DNA of 64,000 nt from CAVUQH01 sp963774445 (GTDB lineage: Bacteria > Myxococcota_A > Polyangia > Haliangiales > Haliangiaceae). The stretch spans positions 558,001-622,000 of the forward strand of contig CAVZFC010000019.1 of the NCBI GenBank assembly GCA_963774445.1, in the 5' to 3' direction. Shown here piece by piece: positions 1-7,805 of the stretch. A program made the position numbers and the translations under genes. Positions within the stretch are counted from its first letter, which is position 1, and each line of letters opens with the position of its first letter. The notes below the pieces were generated by a model. The model was not told where the DNA came from. It was given only the letters and a program-made list of their open reading frames with translations, and ran no database searches.

Positions 1-618
1 GACGGATCCCTTCTTCGGACCGCGCTTCTGCACCGACGCCGTGGGGGCCGCGCAGGCTTCGGGCGCCGCCATCTGGGCGAGCAGGGGCTCGGCCGAGCGC
101 CCGGCCACCACAGCGTCGGCGACGGCGTCGGCATGGTGCTCGTACCGGTCACCGGCGACGCCCACGTTGCTCTTCAGCTGTACGCCACCTCGCTGTTGCA
201 CAGCGTGCGCCGCTTCGTGTGCCGCGGTGTGCAGGTCCGGGGCTTCCTTGAACGCGACGTCGTCGCCGCTCGCGTACGCCTCGGCGCCGAGCTGCCCGGC
301 CGCCTCGGCCGCCTCGCCGCCGACGTGTGCCCGGACTCCGCTTACGTTGAACGCCCCGAACGACTCCTGAATCCGGCCGAGGTGCGGGAGCGGTTCGCCC
401 GCGCCGGCGACCCCCTCGCTGGCGGTCTGGAACGCTTCGTCCTCGCCGAGCTCTTCATCCCGCGTGCCGCCCGACTGTGCCCGGAGCTGCACGAGCCCCC
501 TCGACAGTCCCATCGCCGACCGGCGATCGCGGGCCTCGGTGGTCTCGTCCGCGTCAACATCTCGGCTCGCCCCCTGGACCTGGCCTCGTTCCTCAATCGG
601 TGCAGAGCGTCGTTCCAT
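1..618 (-). CDS. DUF4157 (eCIS core domain) protein, N-terminal part, runs off left edge
   Basis: The minus strand is open from an ATG at 618 to base 1, giving 206 residues with no stop, so the C-terminal part lies outside the window. A GGAGG sits six bases before the ATG. Residues 85-175 form the DUF4157 domain: FGAFNVSGVRAHVGG, then HEAAHAVQQ at 134-142 (an HExxH-like metal-binding helix), then GDRYEHHAD at 157-164 with a likely third ligand Glu160. The first 80 residues are acidic and low complexity. In established families this domain precedes toxin or effector domains and is linked to extracellular contractile injection systems. Here the C-terminal cargo is not visible, so function cannot be set. 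Confidence 0.82.
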   Translation of the reverse strand, partial: MERRSAPIEERGQVQGASRDVDADETTEARDRRSAMGLSRGLVQLRAQSGGTRDEELGEDEAFQTASEGVAGAGEPLPHLGRIQESFGAFNVSGVRAHVGGEAAEAAGQLGAEAYASGDDVAFKEAPDLHTAAHEAAHAVQQRGGVQLKSNVGVAGDRYEHHADAVADAVVAGRSAEPLLAQMAAPEACAAPTASVQKRGPKKGSV

Positions 619-706
619 GCAGGGCCTCCGCGGTCAGCCGCGCGCCTGAATGATACGCGATCAGCGGCGCGGACCTTCCCGGCCCCGCACGACTTGGCGC
701 ACGGGC

Positions 707-1573
707 TCAGCTGTGCGGGCCCAGCGCGCGGACCTGATCGAGGAGCAGCTTGCGCAGCGACTGGCGCTGCTCGTCGGTGAGGTCGTCGGCGATGCGGATG
801 CGCAGCTCGCGCTCGCCGTCGCGGGTGCGCTGCCAGGCCAGGTCGGAGACCAGGGTGGCCGGGCGCGACCAGGCGGCGCCGCGGCGGGCGCGAGCCAGGC
901 GGGCGGCGGCCGGGACGCGCTCGTCGCGCAGCCGCTCGACGTCGCCCAGGGACAGCTGGCCGGCGTTGTCGGTGGCCAGGACCCGGGCGCGCACCTCTTC
1001 CGGCTCGCCGGACAGGCGCAGGCCGGCGCGCAGGGCGACGCGTCCGGCGTCGACCGCCCGGCGAATGTCGTCGGGCGCCGTCGCCAGACGGAAATAGTCG
1101 CTGACGGTGCCGCTGCCCAGGCGCAGGCGCTTGCCGATCTGCCGCTGGGTCATCCCCTGGTCGACCAGATTGACCACCAGGGCGGCCATCTCGGCCTTGG
1201 AGAAGTTGTTGCGATCGACGTTGTCGTCGATGGCGATGTCGAGGGCGTCGCGCTCGCTGAGGTCGCGGTCGCCGTAGACGATCGCCTTGATGGTGGTCTC
1301 GCCGAGGCTGCGCAGCGCCGCTGTCCGGCGATGCCCCGACAACAGCACGTAGCGGCCGCGACGCAGCCAGACCAGGATCGGCACCAGCTGCCCGCGCTCG
1401 CGGATCTTGGCCGCCAGCTCGTCGATGTCGCGCAGCTCCGTGCGCAGCGAGCGGTACGGGTCTTCCTCGATGACGTCGGCCAGCTCGATCAGCTCCGAGC
1501 GGGCCTGCTCCTCGCGATGCACCCGCTCGAAAACGTCTTCGGCCAGCGCGATCTGGGTCTCGAGCACCTGCAT
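707..1573 (-). CDS. ParB/RepB/Spo0J-family partition-like protein
   Basis: 288 residues. The ParB N-terminal nuclease/CTPase-like domain covers about 45-120, with the box containing SGHRRTAAL (79-87), equivalent to the GERRxRA motif, and DNVDRNNFSKAE at 117-128. A helix-turn-helix follows (MTQRQIGKRLRLGSGTVSDY, 141-160). An AGGAGG lies five bases before the ATG. No ParA gene and no parS-like palindrome are seen nearby, so this is more likely a stand-alone DNA-binding regulator or plasmid-type remnant than the chromosomal segregation ParB. Transcribed alone, between an outward DUF4157 gene and a small membrane protein. Confidence 0.85.
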   Translation of the reverse strand: MQVLETQIALAEDVFERVHREEQARSELIELADVIEEDPYRSLRTELRDIDELAAKIRERGQLVPILVWLRRGRYVLLSGHRRTAALRSLGETTIKAIVYGDRDLSERDALDIAIDDNVDRNNFSKAEMAALVVNLVDQGMTQRQIGKRLRLGSGTVSDYFRLATAPDDIRRAVDAGRVALRAGLRLSGEPEEVRARVLATDNAGQLSLGDVERLRDERVPAAARLARARRGAAWSRPATLVSDLAWQRTRDGERELRIRIADDLTDEQRQSLRKLLLDQVRALGPHS

Positions 1574-1662
1574 GATGCCTCCTTCACCGTCCCCGACGGA
1601 CGGCGCTCACGCGGCTCACGCTAGAGCCGAGCGATCGGTCGGGCAACTTTTCCGCAGTCAAC

Positions 1663-2082
1663 TCACGCCGCCCGGGCAAAGGCGATGCCCAGAGCCAGCA
1701 GCACGGCCGGGATGGCAATGAGCACCAGGATCTGGAACGCCCGCTGGGCGCGATCGAGCGCGGCCTGGTCGCCGGCGACCAGCGCCCCGCGCCGCCGGAT
1801 GACGGCGACGACCGCCAGCGAGGTCGCGCCCAGGCCGACGGCGCCCGCGATCGTGTGGACCAGCGCCCAGCCGCCCGGATGCGCGCGCACGGCCAGCCAG
1901 ACGCCGCTGCCGATCGCCACCACCAGGACCGGGATCTCGGCCGCCAGGTCGATCCGGTAGTGCAGGCGGATCGACTCCGCGCGCTTGTCCGGGTCGCGGC
2001 CCATCAGCTCCACCACCGTCTCGGACCCGGCAATGCCGAGGAAGATGCCGACGAACAGGATGTGGAGCAGCATCACCACCAT
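1663..2082 (-). CDS. Four-helix membrane protein of unknown function
   Basis: About 139 residues from the ATG at 2082. An in-frame start at 2142 exists, but the extra 20 residues are hydrophilic and would crowd the divergent gene at 2151. Four hydrophobic segments are visible: MLLHILFVGIFLGIAG, IPVLVVAIGSGVWLAV, VHTIAGAVGLGATSLAVVAV and FQILVLIAIPAVLLALGIAF. It resembles small DUF2269/CopD-like integral membrane proteins in size and helix spacing, but I cannot name the family with certainty. No catalytic motif is visible. Confidence 0.65.
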   Translation of the reverse strand: MVVMLLHILFVGIFLGIAGSETVVELMGRDPDKRAESIRLHYRIDLAAEIPVLVVAIGSGVWLAVRAHPGGWALVHTIAGAVGLGATSLAVVAVIRRRGALVAGDQAALDRAQRAFQILVLIAIPAVLLALGIAFARAA

Positions 2083-2150
2083 GCCCCCATCATCGGCGGC
2101 GACGCCGTCGGGGACAACTTCGCGGCGGACTGCGGTGTACATTACGCGCC

Positions 2151-2915
2151 ATGAACTACCCCACCGTCTCCGCGTCGCTCACGCGCGCCCTGTCCCTGCG
2201 CCTGCCGCCCATCGCGGTGTCGCTGACGGACGAGGTTCCGGCCGGCGTCCCCGCGCACGAAGGGCGCGTCGCCGCCGGCTGCATGTTCTGGGAGCGCGCT
2301 ACCCGCGGCACCTTCGCCACCAGCGCGCCCGACCACGAGCTGTGCGCCATCGGCGTGCACACCCACGCGCTGGCCGAACCGTCGCCGTCGCTGGCCGGCG
2401 AGCTCCAGCGCACGCTGGCGGTCATGGCCGACCTCGACTACGTGCGCCCCGACGAGGTCGCCGGCATCCCCGCGCTGCGCACGCCCGTGCGCCACGTGGT
2501 CTACGGCCCGCTCGCCGACAGCCCGCGAGATCCGGACGTGGTGCTGCTGTTCGCCGACGGGCGCCAGGGACTGATCGTCGCCGAGGCCGCCGCGCGCATC
2601 GACGGCGGCGTGGCCCCGGCCCTCGGCCGCCCCGCCTGCGCCATCGTCGCCCAGGCGGTCAACACCGGGCGCGCCGCGCTCAGCATGGGCTGCTGCGGCG
2701 CCCGCGCCTATGTCGACACGCTGTCCGACGACGTCGCCCTGTGGGCGCTGCCGGGCGCGCGGCTCGAGGCCTACGCCGACGCGATCGCCGGGCTCGCCGA
2801 CGCCAACCGCGTGCTCGGCAGCTTTCACCAGCTGCGCCGCCGCGATGTCGATGCCGGCGGCGCGCCGACCATCGACGAGTCGCTCGCCCGCCTGCAGGGC
2901 GGTGCCGACGTCTGA
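2151..2915 (+). CDS. DUF169 domain protein
   Basis: 254 residues. The sequence carries the marks of the DUF169 (COG2043) family: LRLPPIAVSL near the N-terminus (17-26), GCMFWERA (43-50) and MGCCGARAYVDT toward the C-terminus, with conserved cysteines that suggest metal or redox chemistry. The biochemical role of the family is not established. It is the first gene of a tight four-gene operon, with three bases to the YbaK-like gene, and is divergent from the small membrane protein. Confidence 0.8.
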   Translation: MNYPTVSASLTRALSLRLPPIAVSLTDEVPAGVPAHEGRVAAGCMFWERATRGTFATSAPDHELCAIGVHTHALAEPSPSLAGELQRTLAVMADLDYVRPDEVAGIPALRTPVRHVVYGPLADSPRDPDVVLLFADGRQGLIVAEAAARIDGGVAPALGRPACAIVAQAVNTGRAALSMGCCGARAYVDTLSDDVALWALPGARLEAYADAIAGLADANRVLGSFHQLRRRDVDAGGAPTIDESLARLQGGADV

Positions 2916-2918
2916 GCC

Positions 2919-3401
2919 GTGGCCGGCGACAAGCACCCGACGACCCTGGGCGTGCGCGCGATGCGCGAGCACGGCGTCGCGTTCACTCCCCACCTCTACC
3001 GCTACCAGGGCGGCGGCGCCGCCGGCTCGGCCGAGGCGCTGGGCGTCGATCCACTGCGCGTGGCCAAGACGCTGATCTTCGAGGACGAGCGCCGCGCGCC
3101 GCTGTGCGTGGTGATGAACGGCCCCTACGAGGTCAGCAGCAAGCAGCTGGCCCGCCACATCGGCTGCAAGAAGACCGAGCCGTGCGCTCCCGCGAGGGCC
3201 GAAGCGTTGACCGGCTACAAGGTCGGCGGCATCAGCCCGTTCGGCCAGCGCACGCCGATGCCGCTCTACCTGCAGCTGGATCTGTTCGACCACGGGACGA
3301 TCCTGGTCAACGGCGGCCATCGGGGCTTTCTCGTCGAGATCGCGCCCGGCGAGCTGGAGCGCGCACTCGGCGGCGAGATCGTCGACGTCGCGGTGAAGTA
3401 A
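2919..3401 (+). CDS. YbaK/EbsC-family aminoacyl-tRNA deacylase
   Basis: 160 residues from a GTG at 2919, the usual length for YbaK. Members hydrolyse mischarged Cys-tRNA(Pro) or related aminoacyl-tRNAs in the cytoplasm. Visible family motifs: LGVDPLRVAKTLIFED, the SSKQLARHIGCKKTE segment with the conserved lysine region, and TGYKVGGISPFG before the C-terminal strand. It sits between DUF169 (3-bp gap) and a cupin (9-bp gap), so translation is probably coupled. Exact tRNA substrate cannot be read from the sequence. Confidence 0.88.
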   Translation: MAGDKHPTTLGVRAMREHGVAFTPHLYRYQGGGAAGSAEALGVDPLRVAKTLIFEDERRAPLCVVMNGPYEVSSKQLARHIGCKKTEPCAPARAEALTGYKVGGISPFGQRTPMPLYLQLDLFDHGTILVNGGHRGFLVEIAPGELERALGGEIVDVAVK

Positions 3402-3410
3402 GATCGGCGC

Positions 3411-3908
3411 ATGCCCGAACGCCCGCCCTTCATCATCAGAACCGAAGACGTCGTAGAAGAGCCGGGACAATACCCGGACAGCGACGAGATCCAGAGCTAC
3501 GGCCGCGCCATCGGCCAGTTCGCCGGCCTGCTGCGCATCGGCCTGCACATCGAGCGCGTCCCGCCCGGCCACCGCACCTCGTACCCCCACGCCGAGGAGA
3601 ACGAGGAGGAGTTCGTCTACGTGATCGAGGGCGAAATCGAGTGCTGGATCGACGGCCACCTGCACCACATGGTCGCCGGCGATCTGGCGGCCTTCCCCGC
3701 GGGCACCGGCATCTGCCACACCTTCATCAACGACGGCGAGCAAGAGGCGCGGCTGCTGGTCGGCGGTGAGGCCGGGCGCCGCGAGAACCGCATCTACTAC
3801 CCACTCAACCCGGAGCGCCGCCCGCAGATGGCCTGGAGCCAGTGGTGGGACGACATCCCGCTGCGCGAGCAGGGGCCGCACGACGGCAAGCCGCGCCAGC
3901 GGTCGTGA
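3411..3908 (+). CDS. Cupin-domain protein
   Basis: 165 residues. A single cupin barrel is evident: HIERVPPGHRTSYPHAEENEEEFVYVIEGEIECWIDG (motif 1 with His and Glu ligand candidates), then HHMVAGDLAAFPAGTGICHTFIND (motif 2 with His). Family members bind a metal and act as dioxygenases, isomerases or sugar sensors; no specific substrate is indicated. The C-terminal tail NRIYYPLNPERRPQMAWSQW is typical of a small bacterial cupin subgroup. Its TGA overlaps the GTG of the next gene (GTGA). Confidence 0.85.
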   Translation: MPERPPFIIRTEDVVEEPGQYPDSDEIQSYGRAIGQFAGLLRIGLHIERVPPGHRTSYPHAEENEEEFVYVIEGEIECWIDGHLHHMVAGDLAAFPAGTGICHTFINDGEQEARLLVGGEAGRRENRIYYPLNPERRPQMAWSQWWDDIPLREQGPHDGKPRQRS

Positions 3909-5684
3909 CCGTGGCGATCGCCGAGATCATCCGGCGGGGCGACCGGCTGCTGTTCCGCGTCGGCTTCGGCGAGGACGGCGACAAGCTGGTGCCGGACCAG
4001 CCGTTGACCCTGGCGCCGGGAACCTTCGTCGACATCGAGCCGACCGGCGACGGCACCGCCCGCCTCTGTCGTGACGCCGACGGCAACCCGCGCGTCATCG
4101 CCGCCGCCGGCAGCGCGCTGGCCGGCGTCTACCGCATCGCCGTCCGCGCCGGCCTGCGCCTTGGCTACCCCGACGCGGTCCTGGCCGAGGTGCGCGCGCT
4201 CGCCGCCGACCCCGGCATCGACGATCCGTCGCTGATCGATCTAACCGGCGTGCCGTTCGTGACCATCGACTACGCCGAGTCGCAGGATCTCGATCAGGCG
4301 CTGTTCGTGGACGTCGATCCCGACGATCCCAGCGGCTGGCGCGTTCAACTACGCGCTGGCCGACGCCGCCCACTTCGTCGCCCCCGACAGCGCCCTGTTC
4401 GCCGAGGCGATCGCCCGCGGCACCAGCTACTACCTTCCCGGCCTGGTCGTACCGATGCTGCCCGCGGCGTTGTCCGAAGATCTCGTGTCGCTGCGAGCCG
4501 GCGTCGACCGGCGCGCGCTGGTCTTCCGCATGCGCGTCGCCGCCGACGGCGTCGCCGGGCCAACCGAGATCGTGCGCGCGCGGATCCGCAGCCGCGCCAA
4601 GCTGGCGTACGACGGAGTACAGGCGTTCATCGACGACCCGGACGCCCACCCGATCGCCGACGACGCCATCGCCGCCAGCCTTCACCGCCTGGGCCAGGTC
4701 GGGCGCGCGCGCCGGGGCCTGGCCGAGCGCCGCGACGTGATCGAATACGACCGGGTGTCGCTGCGACTGGGGCTGTCGTCACCCGACGCGGCCGAGCTCG
4801 AGCTCGACGCCGAGCGGCGCAACCCGGTGCAGTCGTGGAACGAGCAGGTGTCGCTGCTCACCAACATCTCCGGCGCGCGCTTCCTCACCGCCACCGCCGA
4901 AGGTCACGACGTCCCCGGCGTGTTCAAGGTGCACCCGCCGCCGACGCCGGAGGAGCTCGACGAGCTGGCCGCCTCGATCGACGAGCTGGTCGCCGACCTC
5001 GGCGTCGACGCCGACTGGCGCTGGCGGCGGAGCGAGGGCGAGAGCCTGGCCGACTACGTCGACCGCCTCCCGGACGACGGCCCCGGCGCCCGTCTGGCGC
5101 GGGCACTGCAACGGCAGGCGATGCTGCTCGGCCAGCAGTCGTTCTTCGCCACCGAGCCGGCGCCGCACTTCGGCATCGGCGCAGCTGCCTACAGCCGCTT
5201 CTCCTCGCCAATGCGCGAGATCGTCGGCGTGGTCACCGACCACATCGCGCTGGCCCGCCTGAATGGCGCGCCGCTGGCCGACGGGCTCGACCGCGAGGTG
5301 ATCGAAGCGGCCGCCGACGCCGGCAACCGCGCCATTGCGGTGCAGAAAAAGATCACCCGTGAGGCGGTGAAGCTGGCGCTCGATCAACTGCTGGGCGAGG
5401 AGCTCGACGCGCCGCTGGACGACCGGCCCCGACACCTGGCCACCGTGATGGGCGTGTCCGCGGCCAAGCTCTACGTTCAGCTCGACGATCCGCCGGTGGA
5501 GATCAAGCTGTACGTCCCGGACCAGGAACGCCTCCTCGGTCTGCGGTTCGCGCCGCGCGGGCGCTTCGCCGTCAGCGTCGACGGGCAGGTGATCCGCGTC
5601 GGCGACGCCGCGCGGGTGCGCCTGCGCGAGTACGACCGCCGCCGCGACCGCTGGGTGCTCGTGCTCGAGCCCGCGGGGGCCTGA
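3905..5684 (+). CDS. RNB-domain 3'-5' exoribonuclease (RNase II/R type), apparent frameshift
   Basis: The reading frame begins at GTG 3905, overlapping the cupin stop. It holds VTIDYAESQDLDQALFVDVD, the RNB active-site strand with clustered Asp residues, then loses frame at about 4344. Dropping one T of the TT at 4344-4345 joins WRV directly to NYALADAAHFVAPDSALF and continues intact to 5684, including GTSYYLPGLVVPMLP, NEQVSLLTNISGARF and AYSRFSSPMREIVG. The corrected protein is about 592 residues with a C-terminal OB/S1-like segment. It degrades RNA processively from the 3' end. Nothing else is damaged, so a one-base sequencing error is more likely than a true pseudogene. Confidence 0.82.
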
Positions 5685-5788
5685 CACCGCTGGCGCGGAA
5701 CGAGCTGTTCGCTGTTGGTACACCCCTGGTGTCCGCAGCCCACGCACTGACGCGCTGCGGCTCGAGCCGATCCGAGTAGTTGGAGACG

Positions 5789-5804
5789 GGCATGTAATCT
5801 GCAG
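5789..5804 (+). promoter_or_regulatory. Possible sigma-54 type -24/-12 element
   Basis: GGCATG then TAAT then CTGCA keeps the GG-N10-GC spacing of sigma-54 promoters. It lies upstream of the gene at 5841, and a similar element precedes its paralogue at 7028. GG-N10-GC occurs often by chance at this GC content, so this is weak on its own. Confidence 0.25.
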
Positions 5805-5840
5805 GACTGAATCGAGCTGGGAGAGAAAGGGCGCCCGCCC

Positions 5841-6806
5841 TTGTCCTCCGCCGTACACACCCTCGTCCTACCGAGCTCGAAGCGTCGCCAGCGCCGTCGC
5901 CAGCGACCGCGCCCCGCTTTCGACCAGGAGCCGACTGCCACCCTCGGTATCGGCGACCTCGACCACCTGTTGTCGTCGCTGGAGGCCGCCGCCGGCACCG
6001 ACGACGAGCTGCCGGTCGTGACCCCGTCGCCGCGCCCACCCGCGCTGCCGGGCATGCCGCCGCCGGTCCCAGACTCCCGCGCGGCGGCTCGACCGCCCCC
6101 CCGGGTGCCCAGCCTTGCCCCCGCCGCGGCCCCGCGCACGGGGATGGAGATCCCGTCGATCTCGCGCCTGCCGTCGGCACCGCCGGCGTACGCCGCGACG
6201 CTGCCGCTGGCCCGCGCTGCCGAGCTGCGGCCGATGCCGTCCCCGGCGACCGGCGGGCGCACCCTGCAGACCCTCGAGAACCTGTCGTCGGTGGCACCGC
6301 GCCCCGATGCCGGCGCGCCGTCGGCGGTCATCGGTCCGCGGCGCCGCGTGCGCGGGGCGCTGATCGCCAGCCTGGCCCTCGCCTCGGCGATCGTCTTCGG
6401 CTGGCTGGTCGCCGCGCTGGCCGCGTTCCCCGCCGTCGGCAGCGAAGAGCGCGCCGGCGTGCTGCTGGCGCTCACCCTGATGGCGCCGGCCGCGTCGTGG
6501 ATCGCCGCAGCGGTCACCCGCCGCTGCGGTGGGGGCCGGCGGTCGGCGGCCGCGTCAGCGATTCTCGGTGGGCTCCTCGGCCTGGCCGCGGCCTGGGCCG
6601 CCCGCGCGGCGCTGCCGGCGCTCGCCGACGCGATGCCGGTGCCCGCGACCTCCTTGCCGGACGCCATCGTCAACGCCTTCCGCTCCGGTCTGGCGGCGCG
6701 TGGGGCGCTGCTCGAGCCCGGTATCATCGCGGCGTGGGTCGCGGAGACCGCGCTCTGCGCCGCCGCCATCCTGGCCGCGGCGAGGCCCTCGCGCGGGGCC
6801 CGCTGA
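5841..6806 (+). CDS. Membrane protein with proline-rich N-terminus (paralogue of 7028-7771)
   Basis: 321 residues if translation starts at TTG 5841; the start is uncertain and no strong ribosome site is seen. Residues 1-165 are proline/alanine-rich and probably disordered and cytoplasmic. The C-terminal half has four hydrophobic segments: ALIASLALASAIVFGWLVAAL, GVLLALTLMAPAASWIAAAV, a GGLLGLAAAWAA region and a final helix WVAETALCAAAILAAARP. This half aligns well with the next gene (shared AAVTRR, AWAxR, P.LAD, AAWxxExALC), so the two are tandem duplicates. No family recognised. Confidence 0.6.
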   Translation: MSSAVHTLVLPSSKRRQRRRQRPRPAFDQEPTATLGIGDLDHLLSSLEAAAGTDDELPVVTPSPRPPALPGMPPPVPDSRAAARPPPRVPSLAPAAAPRTGMEIPSISRLPSAPPAYAATLPLARAAELRPMPSPATGGRTLQTLENLSSVAPRPDAGAPSAVIGPRRRVRGALIASLALASAIVFGWLVAALAAFPAVGSEERAGVLLALTLMAPAASWIAAAVTRRCGGGRRSAAASAILGGLLGLAAAWAARAALPALADAMPVPATSLPDAIVNAFRSGLAARGALLEPGIIAAWVAETALCAAAILAAARPSRGAR

Positions 6807-6995
6807 CGACCCGCGAAGGGTTCGGCACCGGCTTCGAGCGTGTCGATGCTTACGAAAATTCATCAATAAATTAAATACGTTGGCGCTCCCCGGAAACCCC
6901 GGGTGTACAATCCTTGCACACCGCGCGACCGAGTCTGTGGTGAAACTACCGTGGGGATCTGCCGGACGGGATCCTCATTACGCGGAGTAGCGCCC

Positions 6996-7011
6996 GGCAC
7001 GTCTTCTGCAG
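6996..7011 (+). promoter_or_regulatory. Possible sigma-54 type -24/-12 element
   Basis: GGCACG, four bases, then CTGCA matches the sigma-54 consensus (TGGCACG-N4-TTGCW) except at the first T of each box. The expected start site would be about ten bases before the GTG at 7028. An AT-rich patch at 6848-6880, unusual here, lies upstream and could serve as an activator or housekeeping promoter region. Confidence 0.3.
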
Positions 7012-7027
7012 TCTCACTCGAACGCCC

Positions 7028-7771
7028 GTGGACACGCCCCACCCACATCTGCGACCGCGTGTGCGGGGTCGCCCCATGGTAGGTCGGACCGACCCGGCCG
7101 ACGTCGCCGTCGCCCTCGTCGCGGCGTTGTCGCCGGTGGCGCGGCGGACGCCGCCGCCGATTCCCCCGAGCACGCTGCCCAAGCGGACGCCGGTGCCCGC
7201 GCCGAGCCCGACCGATGACCTTTCCGCGCTGGCCGCCGCTGCCCACACGCGCTCTCTCGAGGCCGCGGCCGAGCGCTCCCGCCAGACGCCAGCGCCGCCA
7301 GCGCGATCGACGAGTCGACGCCGCGCGCCGCTCATCGGCCTGGTGCTGTCGTCGGCGATCCTCTTCGGCTTCAGCGGCGCCGTGCTGCTGGCGTTCGTCG
7401 AGCTGCCGGACGACACGGCCCGCGCGATCCTGCTCTTTGGCGTCGCCCTGGCCGCACCGATCGCCGCGCTGGTCACCGCCGCGGTCACCCGCCGCCTCGG
7501 TGGGTCTCGCGCGCACATTGCGATCGCCTCGGTGTTGGCGATGCTCCTGGGCCTGAGCATGGCCTGGGCGATCCGCCTGGCCGTGCCGATGCTGGCCGAC
7601 AGCATCCCCGCCAACATCACCGCGCTGCCCGCGGCCGCCGCGGCGGCCGCCCAGACGGGCCTGGCTCGGGCGACCTCGCTGGCCAGCGGCACGATGCTCG
7701 CCGCCTGGATCGGCGAAGCCGCCCTGTGCATGGCCGCCGCCGCCGCCGTGGCGCGCTCACGCCCCCGCTAG
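7028..7771 (+). CDS. Membrane protein with proline-rich N-terminus (paralogue of 5841-6806)
   Basis: 247 residues from GTG 7028. Residues 1-95 are rich in Pro, Ala and Thr (RTPPPIPPSTLPKRTPVPAP) and look disordered. The rest holds four hydrophobic stretches: LIGLVLSSAILFGFSGAVLLAFV, AILLFGVALAAPIAALVTAAV, IAIASVLAMLLGLSMAWAI and a C-terminal AAWIGEAALCMAAAAAV. It is the second copy of a tandem duplication and lies just before the adenylate cyclase gene. Function unknown; a partner or substrate of nearby signalling proteins is only a guess from position. Confidence 0.65.
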   Translation: MDTPHPHLRPRVRGRPMVGRTDPADVAVALVAALSPVARRTPPPIPPSTLPKRTPVPAPSPTDDLSALAAAAHTRSLEAAAERSRQTPAPPARSTSRRRAPLIGLVLSSAILFGFSGAVLLAFVELPDDTARAILLFGVALAAPIAALVTAAVTRRLGGSRAHIAIASVLAMLLGLSMAWAIRLAVPMLADSIPANITALPAAAAAAAQTGLARATSLASGTMLAAWIGEAALCMAAAAAVARSRPR

Positions 7772-7805
7772 CGCAGGCAGAACCCACTCCGCTATCGTAG
7801 GAGCG

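Noticed and set aside
707..1573. ParB as a sign of a chromosome or plasmid origin
   Set aside because: No ParA, DnaA, gidA/rnpA/rpmH genes, DnaA boxes or parS palindromes are visible, so origin placement is not supported.
2142..3881. Minus-strand open frame of 579 codons opposite DUF169, YbaK and cupin genes
   Set aside because: The plus-strand genes have clear family motifs and tight operon spacing; the antisense frame has no recognisable domain.
3905..5684. RNB gene as a genuine pseudogene
   Set aside because: Only one base is wrong in about 1.8 kb and all catalytic motifs are intact on both sides; other core genes nearby show the same type of single-base defect.
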